Below, piece by piece: positions 6,693-14,657 of a stretch of 26,661 nt of DNA; position 1 is the stretch's first letter; the number at the start of each line of letters is the position of its first letter. The DNA lies in the NCBI GenBank assembly GCA_022798855.1, contig JAAWNI010000004.1, positions 1 to 26,661 on the forward strand, in the 5' to 3' direction. Made by a program: the position numbers and the translations under genes. The DNA is from Lawsonibacter sp. (GTDB taxonomy: Bacteria; Bacillota; Clostridia; Oscillospirales; Oscillospiraceae). The notes beneath the pieces are model-generated. The model was given only the letters and a program-made list of their open reading frames with translations. It did no database searches and was not told where the DNA came from.

Positions 6693-8228
6693 ATGGAAAA
6701 AATTCTTATCATCGACTTTGGCGGACAGTACAACCAGCTCATCGCCCGGCGGGTGCGGGAGTGCAATGTGTACTGCGAGGTAAAACCCTGGACCACCCCT
6801 CTGGCCCAGCTGAAGGCCTTCGACCCCATCGGGATCATCTTCACCGGCGGGCCGGACTCCGTCTATCTGGACAGCTCCCCCACGGTGGACCCGGAAATTT
6901 TCACCTGGGGTGTGCCCATTCTGGGCGTATGCTACGGCTGCCAGCTCATGGCCCACCTGCTGGGCGGGCAGGTCGTCCCGGCCCAGGACGACTCCGCCCG
7001 GGAGTACGGCAAGACCCTGACCCATTACGACGCCGGCTGCAAGCTGTTCCAGGGCCTGCCCCAGGAGGGGGTGTCCTGGATGAGCCACGGGGACTACATG
7101 GCCAGGGTGCCCGACGGCTTCGCCCTCACCGCCCGCAGCGCCGCCTGCCCCAACGTGGCCATCGCCGACGAGGCCCGGGGGTTTTACGGCGTCCAGTTCC
7201 ATCCGGAGGTCAGCCACACGGAGCACGGGGTGGACATGATCCGCAATTTCCTCCGCCTGGCCTGCCGCGCCAGCTGCGGCTGGACCATGGGGGATTACAA
7301 AAATACCGCCATCGCCCGGCTCCGGGAGCGGATCGGCGGCGGGAACGTGCTGCTGGCCCTGTCCGGCGGGGTGGATTCCTCGGTAGCCGCCGCCCTGCTG
7401 GCCGAGGCGGTGGGCCCCCAGCTCACCTGCGTCTTTGTGGACCACGGGCTCATGCGGCTCAACGAGGGGGACGAGGTGGAGCGGGCCTTCGCCAAGTGGG
7501 ACCTGAACTTTGTCCGGGTGGACGCCGAAACCCGCTTCCTGCTGCGGCTGGCCGGGGTGGATGAGCCCGAGCGGAAGCGGAAGATCATCGGCGGGGAGTT
7601 TATCCGGGTCTTTGAGGAGGAAGCCAAAAAGATCGGCAGGGTGGATTTCCTGGCCCAGGGCACCATCTACCCGGACGTCATCGAGTCGGGCGCGGGGGAG
7701 GCCGCCGTTATCAAGAGCCACCACAACGTGGGCGGCCTGCCCGACTATGTGGATTTTAAGGAGATCGTCGAGCCCCTGCGGATGCTCTTCAAGGACGAGG
7801 TCCGCCAGCTGGGCCGGGAGCTGGGCCTGCCTGAGTACCTGGTCAGCCGCCAGCCCTTCCCGGGGCCCGGCCTGGCCATCCGCATCATTGGGGATATCAC
7901 CAAGGAGAAGGCGGATATGCTCCGTCAGGCCGACTTTATCTTCCGGGAGGAGATGGCCAGGGCTGGGGAGGACAAGCGCCTGAATCAGTACTTCGCCGTC
8001 CTCACCAACACCCGCTCCGTGGGGGTCATGGGGGACGGCCGGACCTATGACTATACCCTGGCCCTCCGGGCGGTGACTACCTCCGACTTTATGACCGCCG
8101 ACTGGGCCCGCATCCCCTACGAGCTGCTGGACCGGGTGTCCGGCCGCATCGTCAACGAGGTCAAGGGCATCAACCGGATCGTGTATGATATCACCTCCAA
8201 GCCCCCGGCAACCATAGAATGGGAATAA
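6693..8228 (+). CDS. guaA: GMP synthase (glutamine-hydrolysing), 511 aa
   Basis: Cytosolic enzyme of purine synthesis: XMP + ATP + glutamine gives GMP + AMP + PPi + glutamate. Residues 1-200 are the class I glutamine amidotransferase: IIDFGGQYNQLIARRVRE at the start, nucleophile Cys80 in GVCYGCQLM, and the catalytic His/Glu in FHPEVSHTE. The ATP pyrophosphatase domain carries the P-loop LALSGGVDSSVAAAL, then HHNVGGLPDYVDFKEIVEPL. The C-terminal dimerisation domain has the invariant FPGPGLAIRIIG and ends RIVYDITSKPPATIEWE, as in full-length enzymes. ATG has GGAGGGATACC upstream. It stands alone under its own promoter, as usual in Clostridia. Complete, with all key residues present. Confidence 0.98.
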   Translation: MEKILIIDFGGQYNQLIARRVRECNVYCEVKPWTTPLAQLKAFDPIGIIFTGGPDSVYLDSSPTVDPEIFTWGVPILGVCYGCQLMAHLLGGQVVPAQDDSAREYGKTLTHYDAGCKLFQGLPQEGVSWMSHGDYMARVPDGFALTARSAACPNVAIADEARGFYGVQFHPEVSHTEHGVDMIRNFLRLACRASCGWTMGDYKNTAIARLRERIGGGNVLLALSGGVDSSVAAALLAEAVGPQLTCVFVDHGLMRLNEGDEVERAFAKWDLNFVRVDAETRFLLRLAGVDEPERKRKIIGGEFIRVFEEEAKKIGRVDFLAQGTIYPDVIESGAGEAAVIKSHHNVGGLPDYVDFKEIVEPLRMLFKDEVRQLGRELGLPEYLVSRQPFPGPGLAIRIIGDITKEKADMLRQADFIFREEMARAGEDKRLNQYFAVLTNTRSVGVMGDGRTYDYTLALRAVTTSDFMTADWARIPYELLDRVSGRIVNEVKGINRIVYDITSKPPATIEWE

Positions 8229-8239
8229 TTTCCATTTTT
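8219..8239 (+). terminator. Short hairpin overlapping the guaA stop
   Basis: ATGGGAA / TTTCCAT (one G-U pair) with the stop codon TAA as loop, followed by TTTT. Weak stem, but correctly placed. Confidence 0.35.
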
Positions 8240-8301
8240 CAGCAGCCCTAAATAACAAGCGGGAGCGGGGCCACTCCAAGGGGTGCCCTCCTGATTTATA
8301 C

Positions 8302-8330
8302 TTGTCAGCGGGTGCTTTTGCTGTTATAGT
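8302..8330 (+). promoter_or_regulatory. Promoter of the low-GC orphan gene
   Basis: TTGTCA (8302-8307), 17-bp spacer, TATAGT (8325-8330) with extended -10 TGT. Start near 8337, followed by AGGAGG at about 8350. Confidence 0.75.
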
Positions 8331-8363
8331 GAGAACGGTAAATCGGGATAGGAGGAAATACAA

Positions 8364-8867
8364 ATGGAAAAGGTAAAAGAATTTTTACTGTCACCGGATG
8401 AAAGCAAGGATGACTTTTGGAAGAGTGATGCCCTTATCTGGGTTGATTGGGGTGATTTAGATGACTCTATTATCAAATATTTTAATGATAAGCTTCCTGA
8501 TGAAGATAAAATTCAGTTTGAGTGCATAGAAACAGAAAAAGAGCGCGGAGTTGATATTTTCTTGCACAAGAATGGGATCAGCACAGCAATTCCTTATGCA
8601 GACGATTGTACAGACAGAGATACAACATTGAAAAGTATTCAGGAGTATGTGTCTCCAAAGTATCAAATCCGTTGGTATATGGGCTCACTGGGGAGTGATA
8701 CGCTTGCTTTTTGTATTGGACTCAGCTCTCAGTGGGAGCAGTTAGAACAAGAATTTGGTACAGAAAAGGTTGCTTACTATTTTGCGCTGGTACAGGCAAA
8801 TAGTGCAATGTTTGAAATGGATGTAGATGAAGTTTTTGATGTGTTAGAGCAAAGAGGAGAAGCATAA
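8364..8867 (+). CDS. Low-GC orphan hypothetical protein, 167 aa
   Basis: Not recognised. Small acidic cytosolic protein without signal or membrane segments. Near the N-terminus is FWKSDALIWVDWGDLDDSII (18-37), in the middle IFLHKNGISTAIPY, and near the C-terminus YYFALVQANSAMFEMDVDEV. The alternating strand-helix look, high Asp/Glu and Trp content recall orphan immunity proteins of contact-dependent or polymorphic toxin systems, but no toxin is adjacent, so that is only a guess. ATG follows AGGAGG by about 8 nt, with a strong promoter of its own. Its codons are clearly A/T-rich (roughly 40% GC by eye, against well over 60% for the genes on both sides), which points to recent transfer between guaA and the sugar-sensor operon. 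Confidence 0.75.
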   Translation: MEKVKEFLLSPDESKDDFWKSDALIWVDWGDLDDSIIKYFNDKLPDEDKIQFECIETEKERGVDIFLHKNGISTAIPYADDCTDRDTTLKSIQEYVSPKYQIRWYMGSLGSDTLAFCIGLSSQWEQLEQEFGTEKVAYYFALVQANSAMFEMDVDEVFDVLEQRGEA

Positions 8868-8905
8868 TTCCAGTTTATCGGGGAGCTTCTATTGATGAAC
8901 ATCTT

Positions 8906-8948
8906 GGAAAAAGGCGGGGAATGCAGCTGCATCTCCCCGCCTTTTTCC
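8906..8948. terminator. Strong bidirectional terminator
   Basis: Perfect 15-bp arms GGAAAAAGGCGGGGA (8906-8920) and TCCCCGCCTTTTTCC (8934-8948). The loop contains the palindrome ATGCAGCTGCAT, which extends the hairpin. A and T tracts within the arms give a U tail on either strand. It ends the orphan gene on plus and the four-gene sensor operon on minus, 2 nt from that operon's last stop. Confidence 0.92.
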
Positions 8949-8950
8949 TA

Positions 8951-9964
8951 TCAATTTTCCCTCAGCTCGTCCAGATTCTCCCGGGTCACCATACGGTAGG
9001 GCAGCCAGACGTAGTGGCCGTCCTCCAGGTCCACCGCCTGGGCCGGGTCCTCCCCGCTCCAGAGGGCCAGCGCCATATCCACCATGGCCTGGGCCTGGCC
9101 CCGGCCGTCGTTGAGGACGGTGCCGTAGAGCTGTCCCGAGGCCACCGCTTCCAGGGCGGGGGCGGTGGCGTCCACCCCCACGATCAGCGGCCAGAGGGAG
9201 CGGTCCAGCCCCTGCTTCTCCAGGGCGTCGATGGCCCCCAGGGCCATATCGTCGTTGTTGCAGAAGACCACCTCGATCTGTCCGTCCAGCTCCTCCAGCC
9301 ACTGGGCGGTGCGGGCGGAAGCCTGGGCCCGGTTCCAATTGGCGGTGTCGTTGGCCAGCTTCTCCACCTCCACCCCCGCGTCGGTGAGGGTCTTGACGGA
9401 GTACTCGGTGCGCAGCAGGGCGTCCTGATGGCCCGGCTCCCCCTCCAGCATGGCGTACTGGAGCACGCCGTCCCCATTGCGGTCCAGTTCCTCCTGGTTC
9501 TGCCGCCAGGCGTCCAGCACCAGCCGGCCCTGGAGGGCGCCGCTCTCCTGGGCGCTGGCCCCCACGTAGTAGATCTGGCTCCAGCGCTGGATGTCCTCGG
9601 CCACCGGCTGGCGGTTGAAAAAGATAAGGGGGACCCCCTCGGCCTCCGCCTTGTCGATGATCACCGCCGCCGCCGTCCGGTCCACAAGGTTGACGCACAG
9701 CACATCGCACTGGCGGGCCAGGAAGCGGTCCACCTGGTCCATCTGGGTGCTCTGGCTGCTCCGGCCGTCGGAGATAAAGAGGTTGATCTTCTGGCCCGTC
9801 CGGCCCTCGGCTTCCTGGGCCAGCCACTCCAGATTCTGGGCCACGGTGGAGATGAAGGTGTCGTCCTGGGTGTAGAGGGCCACGCCGATGCGGAGGCTGT
9901 CGTCCTGATTCTTCCGGCCGCCGCAGCCGGCCAGAAGGAGGGCTGCCAGAAGGAGGAGGGCCAT
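8951..9964 (-). CDS. MglB-like galactose/glucose-binding lipoprotein of the sensor operon, 337 aa
   Basis: Surface-anchored sugar-binding protein, a paralogue of mglB. The start is ATG at 9962-9964, 7 nt after the previous gene's stop, with no clear Shine-Dalgarno, so translation is probably coupled. Signal peptide with lipobox LLAGC; the lipidated Cys is residue 14. The Peripla_BP_4 fold covers about 24-315. Positions matching the sugar ligands of E. coli MglB are kept: YTQDDTF, FFNRQP, His179/Asp181/Arg185 in GEPGHQDALLR, Trp210, NND at 236-238, Asp265 and Asn285. The calcium-loop pattern DRNGDGVLQ is at 161-169. It lies last in an operon with a response regulator, kinase and anchored binding protein, not with a permease, so sensing rather than uptake is the likely job. 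Function is inferred from residues and context. Confidence 0.85.
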   Translation of the reverse strand: MALLLLAALLLAGCGGRKNQDDSLRIGVALYTQDDTFISTVAQNLEWLAQEAEGRTGQKINLFISDGRSSQSTQMDQVDRFLARQCDVLCVNLVDRTAAAVIIDKAEAEGVPLIFFNRQPVAEDIQRWSQIYYVGASAQESGALQGRLVLDAWRQNQEELDRNGDGVLQYAMLEGEPGHQDALLRTEYSVKTLTDAGVEVEKLANDTANWNRAQASARTAQWLEELDGQIEVVFCNNDDMALGAIDALEKQGLDRSLWPLIVGVDATAPALEAVASGQLYGTVLNDGRGQAQAMVDMALALWSGEDPAQAVDLEDGHYVWLPYRMVTRENLDELREN

Positions 9965-9971
9965 CCGCCCG

Positions 9972-10907
9972 CTACCGGCCGGACGAGGACATGATGGGGA
10001 AGAGAAGCTTCTGATTCTCGGGCGCATAGATATCCTCCTTTCGCAGAATGGAGAAGGCCAGCGGGGCCAGCTCCTCCTCCGCCCCCCGGGTGGACTCCAC
10101 CACCTGCCGCACCGCCAGATAGCCGGCGGCGTAGTCGCTCCAGGCGGCGATGGCGGCGATGGTACCCTGCTCCAGGTGGGCGGTGATGGCGGTGGAGGAC
10201 CCCACCCCGTACAGGGCGAAGGCGCGCTGCTCCGCCGCCTTCCACTCGGCGGCCTGCTGGGTGGAGGAGGGGTCAAAGGCCAGCACCCACTTCCCGTCCA
10301 GGCCGCCTCTGGGGAGTTCGGGGGCACGGCGGGCCGGTACGCCCGCCTCCTCCAGCGCTGCCTGCGCCGCTTCCAGCCGCTGGACCACGCCGGCGCAGCC
10401 GGGGGCCGGCTCCAGGAGCAGCACCCCGCCCCCATCCCAGTCCTCCAGAAGGGCCTGGGCCAGGCGGCGGCCCAGAAGGGCGTTGTCCGGGGCCACCACC
10501 CCTGCGCAGCCCTCTACAGCGGACTCCAGCGCCACCACCGGACAGGCGCCGTCCCGCTGGAGGAGGGCGTCCCGGAGGGCGCCGGCGTCGGCGGGCACCA
10601 CCACAAGGCCCTCCGCCCCCCCGTCGATTTCCCGGAGCAGCAGCTCGTTCTGCTCCCCGCTGTCGCTGTAGGACGCCAGGGTGAGGAACCGCAGCTCCGC
10701 CCCCAGCTCGTCCGCCGCCTGCTCCATCCCCTGGCGGGCCACCGTCCAGCCGGAGCTGTCCGTGTCCCGGAGGAGCACCGACACAGACAGAAGCTGGCGG
10801 GGCTCCCGGTCCCGGAGGAGCTGGGGCGCGGCCAGGCACAGCAGGGCGAAGGCCCCCAGCACCCCTAAAATGGCGATTTCAACGGTTGTATTTTTCCGAT
10901 CCCTCAT
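9972..10907 (-). CDS. Membrane-anchored periplasmic-binding-protein-like sensor subunit, 311 aa
   Basis: One uncleaved N-terminal membrane helix (about 8-29, VEIAILGVLGAFALLCLAAP) without a lipobox holds an extracellular sugar-binding-protein-like domain (Peripla_BP_4 type: SVSVLLRDTDSSGWTVARQG at 41-60, GLVVVPADAGALRDALL, and a C-terminal AIAAWSDYAAGYLAVRQVVE). Its ATG overlaps the kinase stop as ATGA, with GGAGG just upstream. Such anchored binding proteins encoded with LytS/YesM kinases act as co-sensors, as XylFII does with LytS for xylose in Clostridium beijerinckii. Typical MglB ligand residues are not evident here, so it may bind another sugar or the loaded lipoprotein encoded next. 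That partnership is an inference. Confidence 0.75.
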   Translation of the reverse strand: MRDRKNTTVEIAILGVLGAFALLCLAAPQLLRDREPRQLLSVSVLLRDTDSSGWTVARQGMEQAADELGAELRFLTLASYSDSGEQNELLLREIDGGAEGLVVVPADAGALRDALLQRDGACPVVALESAVEGCAGVVAPDNALLGRRLAQALLEDWDGGGVLLLEPAPGCAGVVQRLEAAQAALEEAGVPARRAPELPRGGLDGKWVLAFDPSSTQQAAEWKAAEQRAFALYGVGSSTAITAHLEQGTIAAIAAWSDYAAGYLAVRQVVESTRGAEEELAPLAFSILRKEDIYAPENQKLLFPIMSSSGR

Positions 10908-12718
10908 AGGACCTCCCCCTGCTGGCGGCGGCCAGCTTCCTCCCGGGTGAGGGCGGGCAGGCGGATGCGCACCAGGGTGCCCTCGTCCGGCTCGCTGAAA
11001 ATGGCCAGGCCGTACCCCTCCCCGAAGGTCAGGCGTATCCGCTGGTGGACGTTGCGCACCCCGATGCCGGAGCCGCTGCCCCGCACCTCCGGCCGGTCCT
11101 CGTCCAGGAGGGAGGCCGCCACGTCGGGCCGCATCCCCAGGCCGTTGTCCTCCACGTCGATGACCAGGTCCTCCCCCTCCACATAGGCGGCCACCCTGAT
11201 CCGCCCGTCGTCCTCGGCGCTGGCCATGCCGTGGTAGATGGCGTTTTCCAGAAGGGGCTGGACCACCAGCTTCAGGGTATACAGCCCCTCCGTCCCCGGA
11301 CCGGCTCCGATCTGGATGGTAAACCTGTTTTTAAAGCGGATCTTCTGGATGTTCATATAGTGGCGGGCGTGCTCCAGCTCGTCGGACAGGGGGATGACGC
11401 TCTTCCCCCGGCTGAGGGAGATGCGGAACAGCCGGGCCAGGGAGGTCACCATCTGGATGGCCTCCTCCTGCTGGCCCGACTCGGTCATCCAGATGACGGA
11501 ATCCAGGGTGTTGTACAAAAAGTGGGGGTTGATCTGGGACTGGAGCACCTCCAGCTCGCTGCGCCGCTTCTGCGCCTCCTGCTGGATGATGTCGTCCATC
11601 AGGTGGCGCATGGTGGACACCATGGAGCGCACCGAACGGCTCAGGTGCTGGACCTCATAGCAGCCCCCCTCCTCGATGACCACGTCCTCCCGGCCACCCT
11701 CCAGCGCCTTGATGGACTGCTCCAGCCGGCGGATGGGGTCGGCGATGCGGGCGGAGATCAAAAAGTTCAGAAAGGCCATCAAAAAAATGGCGAAGAGGAG
11801 GAGGGCCAGGCCGAACAGGAACAGGGAGGGGGAGGAGGTGAGCCAGCGGGCCGCCGGGGCCACCCCCACCAGCTTCCAGCCGGTGTAGCCCACCGTCTTG
11901 ATGGTCACCTGGCGGGACTGCCCCTGGAACACCTCCACGTGGCTGCCGTCCCGATAGCCTGCGGCCGTCCGGTTGTTCTCCTCCAGAAGGCCCGCGTAGA
12001 TCAGCTGCTGCCGGGGGTGGTAGATCAGCTCCCCGCCCTTGTCGATGAGGTACAGGTAGCCCCCGTTGGCCAGGGACACATCCCGGCACACCTGTTCAAT
12101 GCCGTTGAAGCTCATATCCACCAGCAGCACGCCCCCCTCGGTGGCCCCATCCCGGGTGAGCTGGACGTGGTGGCTCAGGGACACCACCCAGCGGTAGGGG
12201 TAATCCGGGTCGCCGAAGATGTTCTGCACGTGGGGGGTGGAGAAGTGCAGGTTCTCCATATTCCCGCTGGCCGCCTGAAACCAGTCGCTGCGGGCGGGGT
12301 CGGCGTCCTGCTTCATCAGGGACAGGGGGACGGAGGACACCAGCCCCCCGCGGCTGTCGAAGACCGCCAGGGACACCAGGTCGTCCCGGTTGGCCTCGTA
12401 GAGGAGGCTGAGCTGGCTGGTTAGGCTGTCCTCCGCCAGGTCGCTGTTTTTGATCACCCGGTAATAGGCGGTGTCGGCAATGCGCATCATCCGCTTGAGA
12501 TAGCTGTCCAGGTTCAGGTTGGCCTGGGCCAGCACCCGCTGGCTGTTCTCGGCCACCAGCTGTTCGCTGGCGGAGGAGTAGCGCCAGATCAGGCTGACGC
12601 CCATAAGGAGGATGCCCACCGCCGCCACGGCGGTGAAGGAGAGGGAGAGCACCATCTGGATGCTCATTTTCCGGTAGCGCTCCGCCCACTGGGCGGCAAA
12701 CCGGCGGAACATGGTCAT
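10904..12718 (-). CDS. YesM-type sensor histidine kinase with extracellular Cache domain, 604 aa
   Basis: Membrane sensor kinase. TM1 is at about 22-45 and TM2 at 298-321, bounding an extracellular double-Cache region (DSYLKRMMRIADTAY near 71, YRWVVSLSHHV near 175, GYLYLIDKGGELIYHP near 220). A HAMP linker (323-375, RIADPIRRLEQSI) leads to the His_kinase domain (PF06580) with phospho-acceptor His399 in QSQINPHFLYNTLDS. The ATPase domain has the N box VVQPLLENAIYHG, DNGLGM at 524-529 and GSGIGVRNVHQRI. ATG 12718 has AGGAGG 7 nt upstream. It sits 24 nt after the response regulator and overlaps the anchored binding protein, so it should phosphorylate that regulator in response to a sugar signal. 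Confidence 0.92.
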   Translation of the reverse strand: MTMFRRFAAQWAERYRKMSIQMVLSLSFTAVAAVGILLMGVSLIWRYSSASEQLVAENSQRVLAQANLNLDSYLKRMMRIADTAYYRVIKNSDLAEDSLTSQLSLLYEANRDDLVSLAVFDSRGGLVSSVPLSLMKQDADPARSDWFQAASGNMENLHFSTPHVQNIFGDPDYPYRWVVSLSHHVQLTRDGATEGGVLLVDMSFNGIEQVCRDVSLANGGYLYLIDKGGELIYHPRQQLIYAGLLEENNRTAAGYRDGSHVEVFQGQSRQVTIKTVGYTGWKLVGVAPAARWLTSSPSLFLFGLALLLFAIFLMAFLNFLISARIADPIRRLEQSIKALEGGREDVVIEEGGCYEVQHLSRSVRSMVSTMRHLMDDIIQQEAQKRRSELEVLQSQINPHFLYNTLDSVIWMTESGQQEEAIQMVTSLARLFRISLSRGKSVIPLSDELEHARHYMNIQKIRFKNRFTIQIGAGPGTEGLYTLKLVVQPLLENAIYHGMASAEDDGRIRVAAYVEGEDLVIDVEDNGLGMRPDVAASLLDEDRPEVRGSGSGIGVRNVHQRIRLTFGEGYGLAIFSEPDEGTLVRIRLPALTREEAGRRQQGEVL

Positions 12719-12742
12719 GGGGCTCCCTCCTCTGCTGTTTTT

Positions 12743-14350
12743 TTACCCCTTCAGGCCCGACCGGAACTTGGAGGGGGAGACGCCATAGCGCCGCTTGAAC
12801 ACATAGCTGAAATAGTTGGGGTCGGAGTACCCCGTCCGCTCGGCGATGCGGTAGGTCTTCTCGTCGCTCTCCCGGAGCAGGCGGGCCGCCTCGTCCATGC
12901 GCACCTGGGTCACATAGGCGGTGAAGCTCATCCCCACCTCCCGCTTGAAGAGGGTGGAGAAGTAGGTGGGGGACAGGTGGATGTGGGCGCACAGGGACTC
13001 CACGCTGAGCCGTTCGTCGGTGTAGTGGCCGGCGATATACTCCTTGGCCTGCTCCACCAGCCGCCAGGCGGAGTCGGTGCGCTGCCGGCCCAGCAGGTCG
13101 TGGAGCTTCAAGCAGCGCTCCCCCAGCCAGCGGCCCAGCTCCTCCAGGCTGGAGAAGTCGGAGATGGACACGGCCCCGGTAAAGTTGCTCCCAAAGACCT
13201 CCTCCACCGCCACCCCGCCGGAGCGGGTGAGGCGGACCAGGCAGGTGACCACCTCCAGCAGGAACAGGTGGCACTGGGACAGGGACAGCCCCGTCTGGGA
13301 CAGCCGCTCCATCAGGCCCCGGACCACCCGCTCCACCTGCTCCGGGGTACCCAGCTTGACGGCGGCAGACAGGGCCCGCTGGTCCTCCTCCTCGAAGGAG
13401 AGGACGGCGGAGGACTGGGGCTCCAGGTCGCCGATGTAGATTACCCGGCCGCCCCCGGTCAGCGCCCGGTAGTCCAGGGCGGAGCGGGCCCCCTCCACAC
13501 AGCGGTGCAGCTCCTCCGGGCCCTGGCAGGCCAGCCCCACCCCGGCCACCAGATGGGTGCCCAGATAGCTCCGGGCCAGCAGGCTCAGCCGGTCCAGCTC
13601 CTCCAGGAGGGGGTAGACCCGGTCCTCGCCGGACAGCTGGACCAGCAGGGCCACCGTGTCGCCGCAGAGGACCACTCTGGCCCGGCAGCCCGCCAGGGAG
13701 AAGTGCTCCTCCAGAAAGGACTTGACCGAGAGCAGCAGCAGCTCGTCCCGGCCCGCGTCCCCCATCTCCCCGGCGGGGTCGGCGTGGACCAGGGCGGCGG
13801 TCCAAAGGCCCCCGGGCAGGTCGATCTCATACCGCCCGGCCCGGTCCTGGACCTGGTCGGGCCGCAGCTGGCCGCTGAGGAGGCGGGTGTAGAAAAGCTC
13901 CCGCAGCAGGGGCAGGCTCTCCTCATACCGGCGGCGGAGCGCCTCCATGTCCCGGCGCTCCAGCCGCTGCCTGTCCAGCTGCCCCCGCACCTTGGCCAGC
14001 ACCTCCATCAGCTCTGCGGCGTTGATGGGCTTGAGGATGTACTCCGACACCCCCATCCCCACCGCCTGCCTGGCGTACTCAAAGTCGTCAAAGCCGGAGA
14101 AGACCACCAGCTGGGCCCCGGGCAGGGACTGGCGCAGATGGCGGCACAGCTCCAGCCCGTCCATAAAGGGCATTTTGATGTCGGTGAGCACCACGTCGGG
14201 GTGGAGCTGCTCCGCCAGCTCCAGGGCCTCCTCCCCGTTGCCCGCCTCCCCCACCAGGACAAACCCCAGGCCGGGCCAGTCGATCTTACGGCTGATGCCC
14301 ACCCGGATCTCCTCCTCGTCGTCGGCCAGCAGAACCCGGTATTCCTCCAT
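12743..14350 (-). CDS. YesN-type response regulator with AraC DNA-binding domain, 535 aa
   Basis: Cytosolic transcription regulator. I chose ATG 14350 (MEEYRVLLADDEEEIR), which has GGAAGGGGGG upstream; an upstream in-frame ATG at 14470 lies inside the previous terminator. Residues 3-120 are the receiver: acidic pocket Asp10/Asp11, phospho-acceptor Asp57 in VVLTDIKMP, and Lys in YILKPI. A long middle part (about 125-425) resembles the variable domain of YesN regulators. The C-terminal ~100 residues are two AraC helix-turn-helix motifs (LSVESLCAHIHLSPTYFSTL and TYRIAERTGYSDPNYFSYVF). First gene of the sensor operon. The obvious targets are the mglB/galK promoters and its own; not shown by the sequence alone. 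Confidence 0.93.
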   Translation of the reverse strand: MEEYRVLLADDEEEIRVGISRKIDWPGLGFVLVGEAGNGEEALELAEQLHPDVVLTDIKMPFMDGLELCRHLRQSLPGAQLVVFSGFDDFEYARQAVGMGVSEYILKPINAAELMEVLAKVRGQLDRQRLERRDMEALRRRYEESLPLLRELFYTRLLSGQLRPDQVQDRAGRYEIDLPGGLWTAALVHADPAGEMGDAGRDELLLLSVKSFLEEHFSLAGCRARVVLCGDTVALLVQLSGEDRVYPLLEELDRLSLLARSYLGTHLVAGVGLACQGPEELHRCVEGARSALDYRALTGGGRVIYIGDLEPQSSAVLSFEEEDQRALSAAVKLGTPEQVERVVRGLMERLSQTGLSLSQCHLFLLEVVTCLVRLTRSGGVAVEEVFGSNFTGAVSISDFSSLEELGRWLGERCLKLHDLLGRQRTDSAWRLVEQAKEYIAGHYTDERLSVESLCAHIHLSPTYFSTLFKREVGMSFTAYVTQVRMDEAARLLRESDEKTYRIAERTGYSDPNYFSYVFKRRYGVSPSKFRSGLKG

Positions 14351-14392
14351 ATGGAAGCCCCCCTTCCGGCGGGGACAGCCCCCGCCCTGTGC

Positions 14393-14419
14393 TGTATAAT
14401 GGGCTTTGCCCATTATACA
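14393..14419. repeat. Perfect 12-bp palindrome across the sensor-operon promoter
   Basis: TGTATAATGGGC (14393-14404), TTT, GCCCATTATACA (14408-14419). Each arm contains TATAAT, one per strand; the minus-strand one is the putative -10 of the response regulator gene. It could be an operator, or an RNA hairpin at the very start of the transcript. Confidence 0.7.
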
Positions 14420-14440
14420 ATCCTTTTCCTGATTTGAAAA
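14412..14440 (-). promoter_or_regulatory. Putative promoter of the sensor operon
   Basis: Minus-strand TTTTCA (14435-14440), 17-bp spacer, TATAAT (14412-14417). The -35 is weak, as expected for an activated promoter, and overlaps the T tail of the preceding terminator. Confidence 0.5.
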
Positions 14441-14468
14441 GGGGGCCGGCGCGGTCGCGCCGGCCCCC
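14441..14468 (-). terminator. Terminator of the mgl operon
   Basis: GGGGGCCGGCGCG / CGCGCCGGCCCCC perfect stem; on the minus strand it is followed by TTTTC. It lies 12 nt past the stop of the small membrane protein gene and separates the transporter operon from the sensor operon. Confidence 0.85.
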
Positions 14469-14480
14469 ACATGCCGTCGG

Positions 14481-14657
14481 TCAACGGTTTATAATTCCCA
14501 GGGCAATGACAAGCACCAGCGCGGCGACGCACAGCCCGATGAACATATCCAGATACTTCAAGGGCACGTTCCGGAAGTTCTCATAGAGGTTTTCAAAGGC
14601 GTTCAGCTGGCTTTTGTCCCGGCGCTCCCGCTTTTCGGGGCGTTTTTCCTCGTCCAT
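14481..14657 (-). CDS. Small membrane protein of the mgl operon, 58 aa
   Basis: Start and mglC stop overlap as TAATG (ATG at 14655-14657), and the gene ends with TGA at 14481-14483, right before the operon terminator. The product is a single-pass membrane protein. Residues 1-18 are highly charged (MDEEKRPEKRERRDKSQL), 19-33 look like an amphipathic segment (NAFENLYENFRNVPL), and 36-56 are a hydrophobic helix (LDMFIGLCVAALVLVIALGI) ending NR. Charge distribution suggests a cytosolic N-terminus. I do not recognise a family. Translational coupling to the permease implies a role as an accessory subunit or stabiliser of MglC/MglA, which is an inference from position. Confidence 0.8.
   Translation of the reverse strand: MDEEKRPEKRERRDKSQLNAFENLYENFRNVPLKYLDMFIGLCVAALVLVIALGIINR

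Noticed and set aside
6624..8363. Long open frame (579 codons) antisense to guaA, and similar long frames opposite the kinase and regulator genes
   Set aside because: High GC leaves few stops on the opposite strand. Their composition is low-complexity Gly/Pro/Ala/His-rich and no ribosome sites or family motifs are present.
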